A DNA stretch of 64,000 nucleotides from Trueperella pyogenes (GTDB taxonomy: Bacteria > Actinomycetota > Actinomycetes > Actinomycetales > Actinomycetaceae). Below, piece after piece: positions 9,214-17,263 of this stretch. Position 1 is the stretch's first letter. Each line of letters starts with the position of its first letter. The notes below the pieces were generated by a model, which worked only from the letters and a program-made list of their open reading frames with translations, ran no database searches and was not told the origin of the DNA. The stretch is from contig NZ_UHHW01000002.1 in the NCBI RefSeq assembly GCF_900460345.1, positions 1,240,001 through 1,304,000 on the forward strand, given 5' to 3'. The position numbers were made by a program, and so were the translations under genes.

Positions 9214-9672
9214 CTACGCTTCGGCGCGTCGCAAGTCAAGGACCATATCCTGGTGCCACATGCCTTCGTCCAGGTAGCGCTCACCGGATTTCACCTCGTA
9301 ACCGAGGCTCCGGTAGAAACCCATCGCCGTCTCTTGAGCCGAGAGCTCCACACGGGTCACGCCATCGACGTCATAATCCATTGCCATCTCGTGGATCTTT
9401 TCCATCACGGCACGGCCAACTCCGCTGCCTCGCGCCCACACGTGAACAGCCATCCGCCCGATGTGCACGTGCCCCGGTCCATCGACGAGAAGCCGCGCCG
9501 TTGCGGCGTCGCGCCCCGCAACCTCGGCCAAGACGTGGCGTGTCGACGGTGCCGTGTCAAACGCGTCACGCTCGTTCTCGGCGGCTACCTTCTGTTCCTC
9601 AACGAAGACCTTGGTGCGGATCGCGTAGCAGCGCTCGCGTTCGCTATCTGTCGTCACTTCCCGCACGTTCAT
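9214..9672 (-). CDS. GNAT-family N-acetyltransferase
   Basis: Predicted acetyl-CoA-dependent acetyltransferase of 152 residues, beginning [19 protein letters not shown]. Motif A, the acetyl-CoA pyrophosphate loop, is [14 protein letters not shown], followed by [18 protein letters not shown], typical of ElaA-like members. The substrate cannot be told. ATG 9672 is chosen because GGGGAG lies 7 bases upstream; a longer in-frame reading would run deep into rluD. It overlaps the 3' end of rluD by 29 bases and is probably translated from the lspA-rluD message. Confidence 0.88.
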   Translation of the reverse strand: MNVREVTTDSERERCYAIRTKVFVEEQKVAAENERDAFDTAPSTRHVLAEVAGRDAATARLLVDGPGHVHIGRMAVHVWARGSGVGRAVMEKIHEMAMDYDVDGVTRVELSAQETAMGFYRSLGYEVKSGERYLDEGMWHQDMVLDLRRAEA

Positions 9673-10594
9673 GGCGACTCCCCATTCCCTCTCGAACAAT
9701 TGCCAACGCGTGCTCGAGATCTTCCGGATAGGCAGACTCGCATTCAATATATTCTCCCGTCGTGGGGTGGTTGAACCCGAGCCGAACTGCGTGGAGCCAC
9801 TGCCTGACCAAGCCGAGTTTCTCCGCTTGAACCGGATCGGCTCCGTACATGACATCGCCGACGCACGGATGCCTGATCGCGGACATATGGACGCGTATCT
9901 GGTGCGTGCGTCCCGTCTCCAAGTGCACTTCCACCAGTGAAGCGCCGGCCATCAATTCGATGACGTCATAGTGCGTGATGGCGTGCTTGCCGTTGGCGCG
10001 CACGCCCATCTTCCACTGGTGGCGCATATCCCGCCCGATTGGAGCGTCCACTGTGCCGGACATCGGATCGGGATGTCCTTGGACCAGCGCGTGGTACACC
10101 TTCGTCACCGTGCGGTCGCGAAAGGCCTGCTTGAGCACCGAATAGGCGCGTTCCGACTTGGCAACTACCATCGCCCCCGACGTACCTACGTCCAGGCGGT
10201 GCACGATACCTTGGCGCTCCTGGGGCCCCGACGTCGTGAGCCGCACCCCCGAGGCGAGCAAGGCGCCGAGCACGTTCGGGCCTTCAAAATTCTGTGAGGC
10301 ATGTGCAGCTACCCCAACGGGCTTGTCTACTACGATGATGTCGCTGTCCTCGTACAGGATTCCCATCCCCGCCACGGGAGTAGCTAACACCGGCGGCTGC
10401 TGCACGGGCAGCTCAACCTCGAGTACACTCCCGGCTACTACTTTGGTGCCGTTCTTGGGAACGACGCCGTCAAGCAACACGCCGCCCGACTCGATGAGCT
10501 GAACGCACTTGGCTCGCGAGAGACCGGTCATGGTCGCCAAAGCTGCATCCACGCGCCCGCCGCCGAGTCCGTCAGGAACGAGGTAAGTCTTCAT
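9644..10594 (-). CDS. rluD: RluA-family 23S rRNA pseudouridine synthase
   Basis: Isomerises specific uridines in 23S rRNA to pseudouridine. The 316-residue protein has an N-terminal S4-like segment ([18 protein letters not shown]) and the catalytic motif HRLDVGTSG with nucleophile Asp135, then YHALVQG and HQIRVHM. The lspA-rluD order with a four-base overlap is standard in actinobacteria and Bacillus. The exact target position (RluD or RluC type) cannot be fixed from sequence alone. Confidence 0.93.
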   Translation of the reverse strand: MKTYLVPDGLGGGRVDAALATMTGLSRAKCVQLIESGGVLLDGVVPKNGTKVVAGSVLEVELPVQQPPVLATPVAGMGILYEDSDIIVVDKPVGVAAHASQNFEGPNVLGALLASGVRLTTSGPQERQGIVHRLDVGTSGAMVVAKSERAYSVLKQAFRDRTVTKVYHALVQGHPDPMSGTVDAPIGRDMRHQWKMGVRANGKHAITHYDVIELMAGASLVEVHLETGRTHQIRVHMSAIRHPCVGDVMYGADPVQAEKLGLVRQWLHAVRLGFNHPTTGEYIECESAYPEDLEHALAIVREGMGSRHERAGSDDR

Positions 10595-11058
10595 TCAGGC
10601 CGCTCCGCAGAATCGTGAAAGAAGAACTCGTAGACCAACAACGCAACCACACCACCCACAAGCGCGATATCCGCAACGTTGCCGATAAACCAGCCGTTGT
10701 AATCGATCATGTCGACCACATGGCCCTGTGGGAAGCCGGGCTCACGGAACAGGCGGTCAAGCAGGTTACCCACGGCGCCGCCCCAGATGAAGCCCAGCAC
10801 GATCGCCGGAACCCGCTGTGAGCGGACAATGAGGAACGGCAAGCCTACACTCACGACGACGGCGACAAGGGTGATCACCCAGGTCATAGACGCGCCCAGC
10901 GAAAAAGCTGCACCCGAATTGAAGGTCAAGCGCAACGATAGAAAGTCGCCAATGAGGCTGACGCGCCGGCCTTCAAGTGCACCGAGCGCCCACTGCTTCG
11001 TGGCCTGATCGAGCACAATGGTGATCAGACCCAAAAGAAAAGGGAGGATTCTCTTCAT
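10591..11058 (-). CDS. lspA: Lipoprotein signal peptidase (signal peptidase II)
   Basis: Inner-membrane aspartyl protease that removes lipoprotein signal peptides, needed for lipoproteins such as ZnuA and the CapA-like protein in this window. The 155 residues form four transmembrane segments with the conserved motifs [21 protein letters not shown] and [14 protein letters not shown], whose Asp residues form the catalytic pair. It overlaps rluD by four bases. A strong hairpin separates it from wag31, so it may have its own promoter. Confidence 0.95.
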   Translation of the reverse strand: MKRILPFLLGLITIVLDQATKQWALGALEGRRVSLIGDFLSLRLTFNSGAAFSLGASMTWVITLVAVVVSVGLPFLIVRSQRVPAIVLGFIWGGAVGNLLDRLFREPGFPQGHVVDMIDYNGWFIGNVADIALVGGVVALLVYEFFFHDSAERPE

Positions 11059-11067
11059 GTCTCAACA

Positions 11068-11097
11068 AGGAGGAGAGCACCGCGGTGCCCTCCTCCT
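11068..11097 (-). terminator. Near-perfect inverted repeat between wag31 and lspA
   Basis: A 30-base inverted repeat centred on 11082/11083, with 14 of 15 pairs matched. It starts 10 bases after the wag31 stop and ends 10 bases before lspA. It is very stable but lacks a clear U-run on the minus strand, so it could be a terminator, an attenuator or a processing site. Confidence 0.65.
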
Positions 11098-11107
11098 CAC
11101 GTAGCTA

Positions 11108-11695
11108 CTATTGGTTGTTCTGCGTCTCGACGTTCTGCAGGAGAGACTCGAGGTAGCTGCGCAACCGTGTGCGGTAATCGCGCTCGAACTCACGCAGCTC
11201 GGAGATCTTGCGCTCGAGCAACGAACGCTCTTCCTCCAGCTTAGTGAGCGTGCGGTTATGGATCTCTTCAGCCTCAGTGATGATGCGAGCGCGCTCAGAG
11301 TGGGCATCCGCGATGATACGCTCTTCCTCGGCGCGGCCATTGGCCACGTGCTCGTCATGCAAGCGCTGAGCGAGCGAGAGCATCGACGTGGCGCTCGCCG
11401 CGTCGTCGGTCCCCTGACCAAGCTGCGCAAACTGCGCCGTCGAGGTGGCCTCCGAGGGGGCTGCCTGATCAGGCTGCCGAACGGCCATACCCAGCTGGTT
11501 TTCCAGCTCTGTGATACGAGCCTGTGCAGTCTGCAGCTGGGCTTCAAGCTCAGCTTTCTCCTTCGTCAAGGAAGCGATAGTCTCCGCGACCTCATCGAGG
11601 AAGAAATCGACCTGATCTTTGTCGAAACCGTCCTCGGCACGCTTGGGCTCGTTGAAGCGTACATTGACCACATCGTGCTCTGTTAGCTGAGCCAT
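11108..11695 (-). CDS. wag31: DivIVA-family polar growth protein Wag31
   Basis: Coiled-coil scaffold that gathers at curved membrane (poles and septum) and directs peripheral wall synthesis in actinobacteria. The 195-residue product begins MAQLTEHDVVNVRF, the membrane-binding DivIVA N-domain, with DGFDKDQVDFFLDEV following. A Gln-rich low-complexity linker and a long coiled coil (HDEHVANGRAEEERIIADA) make up the rest. The ATG at 11695 is chosen over GTG 11704 because AGGTG lies 7 bases upstream and it matches family starts. It is the last gene of the dcw block before the hairpin. Confidence 0.95.
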   Translation of the reverse strand: MAQLTEHDVVNVRFNEPKRAEDGFDKDQVDFFLDEVAETIASLTKEKAELEAQLQTAQARITELENQLGMAVRQPDQAAPSEATSTAQFAQLGQGTDDAASATSMLSLAQRLHDEHVANGRAEEERIIADAHSERARIITEAEEIHNRTLTKLEEERSLLERKISELREFERDYRTRLRSYLESLLQNVETQNNQ

Positions 11696-11881
11696 GTTGT
11701 TCACCTCGTAAATAAAAAGGAAAATTGCGAACGGACTACCAGTAGATGTAACCGTCCTCCCTGGCTAGACTACTAGAGACGCAGCGGTTATACATAGCGA
11801 TTAAAGCACTACTACCCCGCAACCGTCGTTTAACACATCACAAATAAGGTGGGTGGGAGCCCTCAACGTAGTACTGCTGTC

Positions 11882-12166
11882 CTAGAGAAAATATGCGATG
11901 CGTTGGAGAATTTGCACCGCGATGAACAGCACTATGAAACCCAGGTCGAGGCTCACCCCGCCGAGATTGAGCGGAGGGATGAACTTCCCCAAGAGCCTGA
12001 GCGGCGGATCGGTGACCTTGTAAATGGCATTCGCAATCACCACGAGGATGCCCGTCGGGTACCAGTCGCGCGAGAGTATTTGGACGAAGTCCAACACGAC
12101 TCTGCCGATAAGAATGAGGATGTAGATCTGGCAAGCCCAGAAGAGTAATTGGCCGAGGATAGTCAT
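11882..12166 (-). CDS. YggT-family membrane protein
   Basis: A 94-residue protein with two hydrophobic segments (LLFWACQIYILILIGRVVLDF and LDLGFIVLFIAVQILQRIA) flanking the conserved stretch KVTDPPLRLLGKFIPPL. YggT proteins sit between sepF and wag31 in most actinobacteria and are linked to division or envelope function by context, without a known biochemical role. Its ATG shares one base with the sepF stop (TGATG), so the two are translationally coupled. Confidence 0.9.
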   Translation of the reverse strand: MTILGQLLFWACQIYILILIGRVVLDFVQILSRDWYPTGILVVIANAIYKVTDPPLRLLGKFIPPLNLGGVSLDLGFIVLFIAVQILQRIAYFL

Positions 12167-12588
12167 CAGTTAAAAACGCGCGTGGCTTCCGTGCCGTAGG
12201 AGTCGATCTTGACCGACTTCGGGGTTAGCAAAAAGACATCATCGGAGATCGCGTTGAAGCTGCCCTCGAGGCCGAACGTCAACCCATAGGCAAAATCGAC
12301 GATGCGCTTGCGCTCGTCGTCAGCGGCATCCGAGAGGTTCAAAACAACGGGGAGGCCGTTGCGGAATTCGAGGGCGAAATCTGCCGCGTCACGGAAGGTG
12401 GAGACCCATACCGTGACAATGCGTGCGACCTCAGGTGCTTGGTCGACGGGACGAATCGGCGTCACAGCGTCAGACTCGTAGTAGCCATCGGCCTTCTCGT
12501 CGTACTCGGCGTACTCATCGTAGTCCGCGACGTCGTCGTAATCGTCGTTCGGCATAGCCTTAGCCTGAATGCGGTCAAAAATACCCAT
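12166..12588 (-). CDS. sepF: Cell division protein SepF
   Basis: FtsZ-binding membrane anchor that takes the role of FtsA/ZipA in actinobacteria, which lack ftsA. The 140-residue protein has an acidic linker (DDYDDVADYDEYAEYDE) after a short N-terminal helix likely to bind membrane. The globular SepF domain includes NLSDAADDERKRIVDFAYGLTFGLEGSF. The Shine-Dalgarno GGAAGG precedes ATG 12588. It lies downstream of ftsZ and pgeF, as in mycobacteria and streptomycetes. Confidence 0.95.
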   Translation of the reverse strand: MGIFDRIQAKAMPNDDYDDVADYDEYAEYDEKADGYYESDAVTPIRPVDQAPEVARIVTVWVSTFRDAADFALEFRNGLPVVLNLSDAADDERKRIVDFAYGLTFGLEGSFNAISDDVFLLTPKSVKIDSYGTEATRVFN

Positions 12589-12665
12589 GGTGCACCTTCC
12601 TCATATCGGCTGTTTCTAAACTATTAGAGAATGCTGCCATTTCAGCGACCCACGGCGGTGTGTCG

Positions 12666-13418
12666 TTAGAGAATCTGCAAAACACCAGCAAATCGGCCTG
12701 TGCCCGTGCCCGCATGTGTGGCGCGCCTATGCGAATAATGCTCCCCCGACTCGTAGGTACACACGGGCACACGATGGATCTCAGCGACGCCGTATTGGCG
12801 CAATTGCGCCTCGAGGCCCGCGGCTATATCCAGCCCAGGCGTACCTGCCGACGTCGTGGAGCGGCTTCCTGGCCAGCGCCTGCCGACGCCCTCGGCCAGG
12901 CTCAGCGGAACCTCGTAGCATGTGCCACAGATCGACGGACCGAGTATGGCGACGACCTCCCCCAGTTCCTCAAGTACCTTCGGCGCGATGGCAAGGTCTA
13001 GTCCCGCACGCCCCACGTGCACGACGCCGCCGCGTTCGCCGCTTTTCTCAACCAAGATGAGTGGCACGCAGTCAGCTACCATGACGGCCCCTGCGTAGCC
13101 ACGTTCTACAATGATCGCATCCGCCTCCCCCACCTCGAGGAAGCCCTCTCGGCCCTTACGCGCCGCGGATGCTCGCGCTATGCCCGTAGCGTGAACCTGA
13201 GTCATCCAGGCCAGGCGCTGCCCCAAGTAGTGCTCCAGCTTGTGCCGATTAGCTCGCACGCTTTGCGGATCGTCGTGAACATGAAAGCCCAGATTCAACG
13301 CCGCATACTTACCGCCTGAGCAGCCGCCACGGATAGTGGTGAAACCTGTGCGGACGTTAGCCGGAAATGTCGGCTGAGCGAACCAGTCTACGAGCGGATG
13401 AGAAGGACATTCATGCAT
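12666..13418 (-). CDS. pgeF: YfiH/PgeF-family multicopper-fold protein
   Basis: Member of the DUF152 family, linked to peptidoglycan quality control (PgeF) and to purine nucleoside hydrolysis, 250 residues. Zinc-ligand motifs are MTQVHATG, VADCVPL and GPSICGTCYEV. The usual HAGWRGL is HVGRAGL here: the histidine is kept but the Trp-Arg pair is changed, so activity may differ. ATG 13418 follows GGGAGA. A terminator hairpin separates it from ftsZ, although pgeF between ftsZ and sepF is the usual order. Confidence 0.88.
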   Translation of the reverse strand: MHECPSHPLVDWFAQPTFPANVRTGFTTIRGGCSGGKYAALNLGFHVHDDPQSVRANRHKLEHYLGQRLAWMTQVHATGIARASAARKGREGFLEVGEADAIIVERGYAGAVMVADCVPLILVEKSGERGGVVHVGRAGLDLAIAPKVLEELGEVVAILGPSICGTCYEVPLSLAEGVGRRWPGSRSTTSAGTPGLDIAAGLEAQLRQYGVAEIHRVPVCTYESGEHYSHRRATHAGTGTGRFAGVLQIL

Positions 13419-13431
13419 TCTCCCATTGTGC

Positions 13432-13466
13432 CAAAATTCCCCGGCGCAGCGAGTGCGCCGGGGAAT
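13432..13466 (-). terminator. Rho-independent terminator after ftsZ
   Basis: A perfect 13-bp stem (13436-13448 with 13454-13466, loop GCGAG) begins 22 bases after the ftsZ stop and is followed on the minus strand by TTTT. It should end or reduce transcription before pgeF. Confidence 0.85.
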
Positions 13467-13488
13467 GAGGTCGGATGAAGGGTAGTGT

Positions 13489-14676
13489 CTACTCGTCGCC
13501 GAACAAGAAAGGCGGAATATCTAGATCTGGGCGCTGCCGCTTGGGCTCTTCGATCGGAGGTACTTCAAGCGGGGGGACCTGGCCGCTGATGGCCGGTCGA
13601 GTCGCCGTTTCAACCGGCGCCTCTTGCTGGTAAGCCTGGCCAGGAACGTGTTCTTCAGGTGCTGGCATGGCCGGAACTGCCACAGTGGCCGGGGCCTGCA
13701 CCTGCGGAGCGGAATTGCCCAGGAGGATGTCGTCGCTCTCGTCGAAACCAGCAGCGATAACGGTCACCCGCACGTCGTCGCCGAGCGACTCGTCGATGAT
13801 GATGCCAATAATGATATTGGCGTTCGGATCCACGGCTTCCTTGACCATCTGAGCTGCGGCAGCCTGCTCGCGCAAGCCGAGATCCGTGGAGGAGGTGAAG
13901 GCGAGGAGGACGCCGTGGGCACCGTCGATACGAGCCTCGAGCAGCGGAGAGGAAATAGCGTTCTCGGTAGCACGCAGTGCGCGGTCGGGGCCGTTAGCGG
14001 TGCCGATGCCCATGATGGCGGTACCGGCATCTTTCATGATGGTCTTGACGTCGGCAAAGTCGACGTTGACGACGCCGGGCATAGTGATGAGGTCAGAAAT
14101 CCCCTTGACGCCATTCTGGAGCACCTCGTCTGCCAGCCGGTAGGCCTCCAGGAAAGAAAGATCTTCGTCCGTGACCTCGAGTAGGCGGTCGTTCGGGATG
14201 ACGATCAGGGTGTCAACAGCGGCACGGAGCTCTTTGATGCCATCGTTGGCGTTGCGCGAGCGCTGGAGGCCTTCAAAGGAGAAGGGGCGTGTGACAACGC
14301 CGATCGTGAGCGCGCCCTGGTCACGCGCGGCCTTGGCGATGACGGGAGCTGCGCCTGTACCAGTTCCGCCGCCCTCGCCCGCAGTCACGAACACCATGTC
14401 AGCGCCCTCGAGGGTGGAGACGACGACGTCGAGATTCTCCTCAGCGGCGCGACGGCCAACCGTGGGATCGGCGCCTGCGCCCAAGCCGTTGGAGACATCG
14501 CGGCCGATATCGATCTTGGTTTCCGCCTCGGATTTGGCCAGCGACTGGTTGTCGGTGTTTACAGCGATGAAATCGACGCCGGCAAGGCCGTCTTGGATCA
14601 TGCGGTCGACGGCGTTGACGCCGCCCCCGCCGACACCCACAACCTTGATGTTTGCAGAGTTGTTCAGAGCGTACAT
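13489..14676 (-). CDS. ftsZ: Cell division GTPase FtsZ
   Basis: Tubulin-like GTPase forming the Z-ring, 395 residues from the chosen start. It shows GVGGGGVNAVDRM (14-26), the tubulin signature GGGTGTG (102-108), the T7-loop segment NVDFADVKTIM and the C-terminal peptide DLDIPPFLFG that binds SepF and other partners. ATG 14676 has GGAAGGA 7 bases upstream; longer in-frame readings would run into a hairpin region. It has its own predicted promoter (14737-14765) and terminator, so it can be expressed apart from the mur genes. Confidence 0.98.
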   Translation of the reverse strand: MYALNNSANIKVVGVGGGGVNAVDRMIQDGLAGVDFIAVNTDNQSLAKSEAETKIDIGRDVSNGLGAGADPTVGRRAAEENLDVVVSTLEGADMVFVTAGEGGGTGTGAAPVIAKAARDQGALTIGVVTRPFSFEGLQRSRNANDGIKELRAAVDTLIVIPNDRLLEVTDEDLSFLEAYRLADEVLQNGVKGISDLITMPGVVNVDFADVKTIMKDAGTAIMGIGTANGPDRALRATENAISSPLLEARIDGAHGVLLAFTSSTDLGLREQAAAAQMVKEAVDPNANIIIGIIIDESLGDDVRVTVIAAGFDESDDILLGNSAPQVQAPATVAVPAMPAPEEHVPGQAYQQEAPVETATRPAISGQVPPLEVPPIEEPKRQRPDLDIPPFLFGDE

Positions 14677-14691
14677 TAGCTTATCCTTCCA

Positions 14692-14714
14692 AACTTCAAG
14701 TAGAACTTGAAGTT
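14692..14714 (-). promoter_or_regulatory. Perfect hairpin in the ftsZ 5' leader
   Basis: A 10-bp perfect inverted repeat with a 3-base loop (14692-14701 / 14705-14714). Its foot is one base from the Shine-Dalgarno (14684-14690), and it lies downstream of the predicted promoter, so it would be in the mRNA. It may stabilise the leader, modulate ribosome access or bind a protein as DNA. Confidence 0.7.
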
Positions 14715-14736
14715 TTCTGTCTCCAACCTCGCGCAC

Positions 14737-14765
14737 AAGTTAGAGATCTAGAAAGGTAAATTCAA
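14737..14765 (-). promoter_or_regulatory. Predicted ftsZ promoter
   Basis: TTGAAT (14760-14765) and TAACTT (14737-14742) are separated by exactly 17 bases on the minus strand in the ftsQ-ftsZ gap, a good match to a primary sigma promoter. The predicted transcript would have a leader of about 50 bases containing the hairpin. Confidence 0.65.
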
Positions 14766-14819
14766 TGACATCGCTGGTGTGTTGCGAGATTGCTCGAGAT
14801 CTTTTCGCGCCACCGCGTC

Positions 14820-15935
14820 TTACCTGCTCACTGGTGCATCCGGCACTGAGACGTCGAAGTAGCGCGCGGGCTGCGTCAAGAGCACGGCGAGGACGGCTGC
14901 TTTGAAACTGGCGCGTTCCGAACCGCCCCAATACACGGTCCGACCATCTGCGAGCTTGAGCGTGAGCAGATCTCCTTTGGCCACCGCTACCTCTGCCACT
15001 TGATCGAGGACGCCCTGCTGCAGCGCGCCGAGGACGGTGAGGGCGTGTGATATGGCCCGTGCCGGCTCGACACCGGTTTGGCTGATGCGCGGCAGACTCG
15101 CTGCCTTCTCGGCGGGGATATTGAGTTCTTTTCCTTCTGCGGTGACGGCCCGGCACTCACCTTTAGAGCCAAGACATGCGACGGGGACGGCCTCGGTGAT
15201 GGCGATCTTCAGACTATGGCGATATTCCTTGGTGATGTTTACCCCTGCCACCTCGGGCAGCGCAGCAGTAATCTCGTGTTCCAGGGCGTCAGTGTTCAGG
15301 AGCAGCAAGTTATCGCCACTGTGCTCTGCGAGAAGAGCCTCCAGCTTTGCCCGATCCACGATGGAGGAAGCTGAGTAGCCTGTGATCTGCTCCGGCGCGA
15401 ACTGATAGCGCAGGAGCGGCGAGCCGAGGACTATCCATCCGACAAACGCGACGACGGCTACTACACCCGCAGCGATGCCTAGGCGCTTGACTCTGATGCG
15501 GCGCACCTCCTGCCTGCGCTCCACACGGCGGGCGTCGAGTTCTCCAGCCTGTGTGCGAGAGGTCCTGGAAGCCACGCCCGAGACAGCGGCGCGCGCGCGG
15601 CTGACCAGGCCCACGCCACGAGCAAGCAGGCCGGTCTTTTCTGGCTCTTCTGCAGGCTCTAGGCGCGCTGTAGGCCAGGACGTCTCCTCCCCGTTATCGC
15701 ACCCGGCGCGAGGTGCGACGGCCTGTGTGGCCACCTCGCGGCCATCGCCGCCGTCGGATACCGGATGATCGGCACTGGCGTTTTCCAGGAGCTCCTCATC
15801 GAGGGGAGCCATGGGCGCAGTCGGGACGTAGTCCTGCGGGCTCGGTGTGCCTTGGACGAGCTCTCCCCCGCCGTCGCGCTCGGCTGGAGCGGCGGCGATA
15901 CGGCGGGGCTTCTTTGGCGGACGTGGGGCTCTCAT
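14820..15935 (-). CDS. ftsQ: Cell division protein FtsQ
   Basis: Bitopic divisome protein linking FtsL/FtsB-type proteins and recruiting later division factors. The 371 residues comprise a long disordered, Pro/Glu-rich cytoplasmic region (1-150), one transmembrane helix (about 152-171), a POTRA domain (YSASSIVDRAKLEALLAEHS) and the FtsQ domain. The long cytoplasmic tail is typical of actinobacterial FtsQ. It overlaps the murC stop by four bases and is followed by the ftsZ promoter. Confidence 0.93.
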   Translation of the reverse strand: MRAPRPPKKPRRIAAAPAERDGGGELVQGTPSPQDYVPTAPMAPLDEELLENASADHPVSDGGDGREVATQAVAPRAGCDNGEETSWPTARLEPAEEPEKTGLLARGVGLVSRARAAVSGVASRTSRTQAGELDARRVERRQEVRRIRVKRLGIAAGVVAVVAFVGWIVLGSPLLRYQFAPEQITGYSASSIVDRAKLEALLAEHSGDNLLLLNTDALEHEITAALPEVAGVNITKEYRHSLKIAITEAVPVACLGSKGECRAVTAEGKELNIPAEKAASLPRISQTGVEPARAISHALTVLGALQQGVLDQVAEVAVAKGDLLTLKLADGRTVYWGGSERASFKAAVLAVLLTQPARYFDVSVPDAPVSR

Positions 15936-17263
15936 AGCGCCTGCACCACGACGTCGACCAGCTCAGTCACGTCGCCAGCCCCCATGGTCAATACGATGTC
16001 TCCAGGCATGGAGAGTTCGGCGATACGCTGCGCAGCGCGGACTCGATCAGCGACATATTCTGCCTCTGGCAACAGCTCAGTAATGACGGTGGCCTCGGCC
16101 CCATCCGAGGGAACCTCGCGAGCCGCGTAAACCGACGTCACGACGACAGAGTCGGCCAACGTGAGCGCCTGGGCAAACTCCTTGGCGAACATCTGGGTGC
16201 GCGAGTACAGGTGTGGCTGGAACAGGACGCGGACGCCTGCGGTTGTCTCTTTGCGGGCTGCGGTCAGCGTGGCGCGCACCTCGGTCGGATGATGTGCGTA
16301 ATCATCGATGAGGCGCCGACCAGCAACTTCGGCGCGGAGTTCAAACCTGCGACCAGTGCCGCGGAAGCGCTTGAGCGCCTGAGCCATGTCGGTCGGCTCT
16401 TCGCCGAGTTCAATCCCGACCAGGAGTGCCCCCGTGGCGTTCAGGATGTTGTGGGCGCCGGGTACAGACAGTTCGAGGGCAATCGGCTTTCCGCGGAACA
16501 GGATCTGCGCCCCGCCGTCGGTGTCCGTCACACTGGCGTGGTTGTCGAGGCCAGAACCGCGGCCGTACGTCCACGTGCGGATGCCTTCCTCACGCGCGCG
16601 CCGCGCCAGCTCGAGGGCGCCTGGACTGTCCGCACAGCAGATGAGCAGGCCGCCAAATTCGATCTTGCGAGCGAACTCGACAAAGGCTTGCTGGAAGGCT
16701 TGAGCAGAGCCGTAGTGGTCGAGATGGTCAGGCTCGACGTTCGTCACGAGCGCCACACGCGGGGCGTAGTTGAGAAACGAACCGTCGGATTCGTCAGCCT
16801 CAGCGATGAAAACAGACCCGTTCCCCAGGTGTGCGCCAGAGGCGCCGCCGGCCAGCTGGCCTCCGATAGCATGCGATGGGTCCCGGCCAAGGCTCGAGAA
16901 GGCGACCGCGAGCATGCCCGACGTCGTCGTCTTGCCATGGGCGCCCGCCACGGCAACAAAATCCTTGCCCGACGCGGCCAACGCGAGAGCCTGGCTGCGG
17001 TGGATAATCTCTTGGCCGCGTTTGCGGGCCACAGCGAGCTCCGGATTATCGGGCTTGATTGCTGTGGAGACCACGACGGTCGCGCACGGATCGACGTGGG
17101 CGGCGTCGTGCCCGACAAAGACCTCTGCCCCCACTTTTCTCAGACGCTGCAGGGCGCCAGAGTCCTGCCGGTCGGAGCCAGTTACATGGTGTCCACGCTC
17201 GATGAGGAGCTCCCCGACGACGGACATGCCAGCACCGCCAGCGCCAATCAAGTGGTACATCAT
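15932..17263 (-). CDS. murC: UDP-N-acetylmuramate--L-alanine ligase
   Basis: Adds L-alanine to UDP-MurNAc, the first amino-acid step of the peptidoglycan stem, in the cytoplasm. The 443-residue Mur ligase has the N-terminal nucleotide motif GAGGAGMSVVGELL (7-20), P-loop GAHGKTTT (107-114) and the catalytic segment EADESDGSFL. The C-terminal domain contains DDYAHHPTEVRATL. It overlaps murG and ftsQ by four bases each, consistent with tight coupling. Confidence 0.97.
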   Translation of the reverse strand: MMYHLIGAGGAGMSVVGELLIERGHHVTGSDRQDSGALQRLRKVGAEVFVGHDAAHVDPCATVVVSTAIKPDNPELAVARKRGQEIIHRSQALALAASGKDFVAVAGAHGKTTTSGMLAVAFSSLGRDPSHAIGGQLAGGASGAHLGNGSVFIAEADESDGSFLNYAPRVALVTNVEPDHLDHYGSAQAFQQAFVEFARKIEFGGLLICCADSPGALELARRAREEGIRTWTYGRGSGLDNHASVTDTDGGAQILFRGKPIALELSVPGAHNILNATGALLVGIELGEEPTDMAQALKRFRGTGRRFELRAEVAGRRLIDDYAHHPTEVRATLTAARKETTAGVRVLFQPHLYSRTQMFAKEFAQALTLADSVVVTSVYAAREVPSDGAEATVITELLPEAEYVADRVRAAQRIAELSMPGDIVLTMGAGDVTELVDVVVQAL

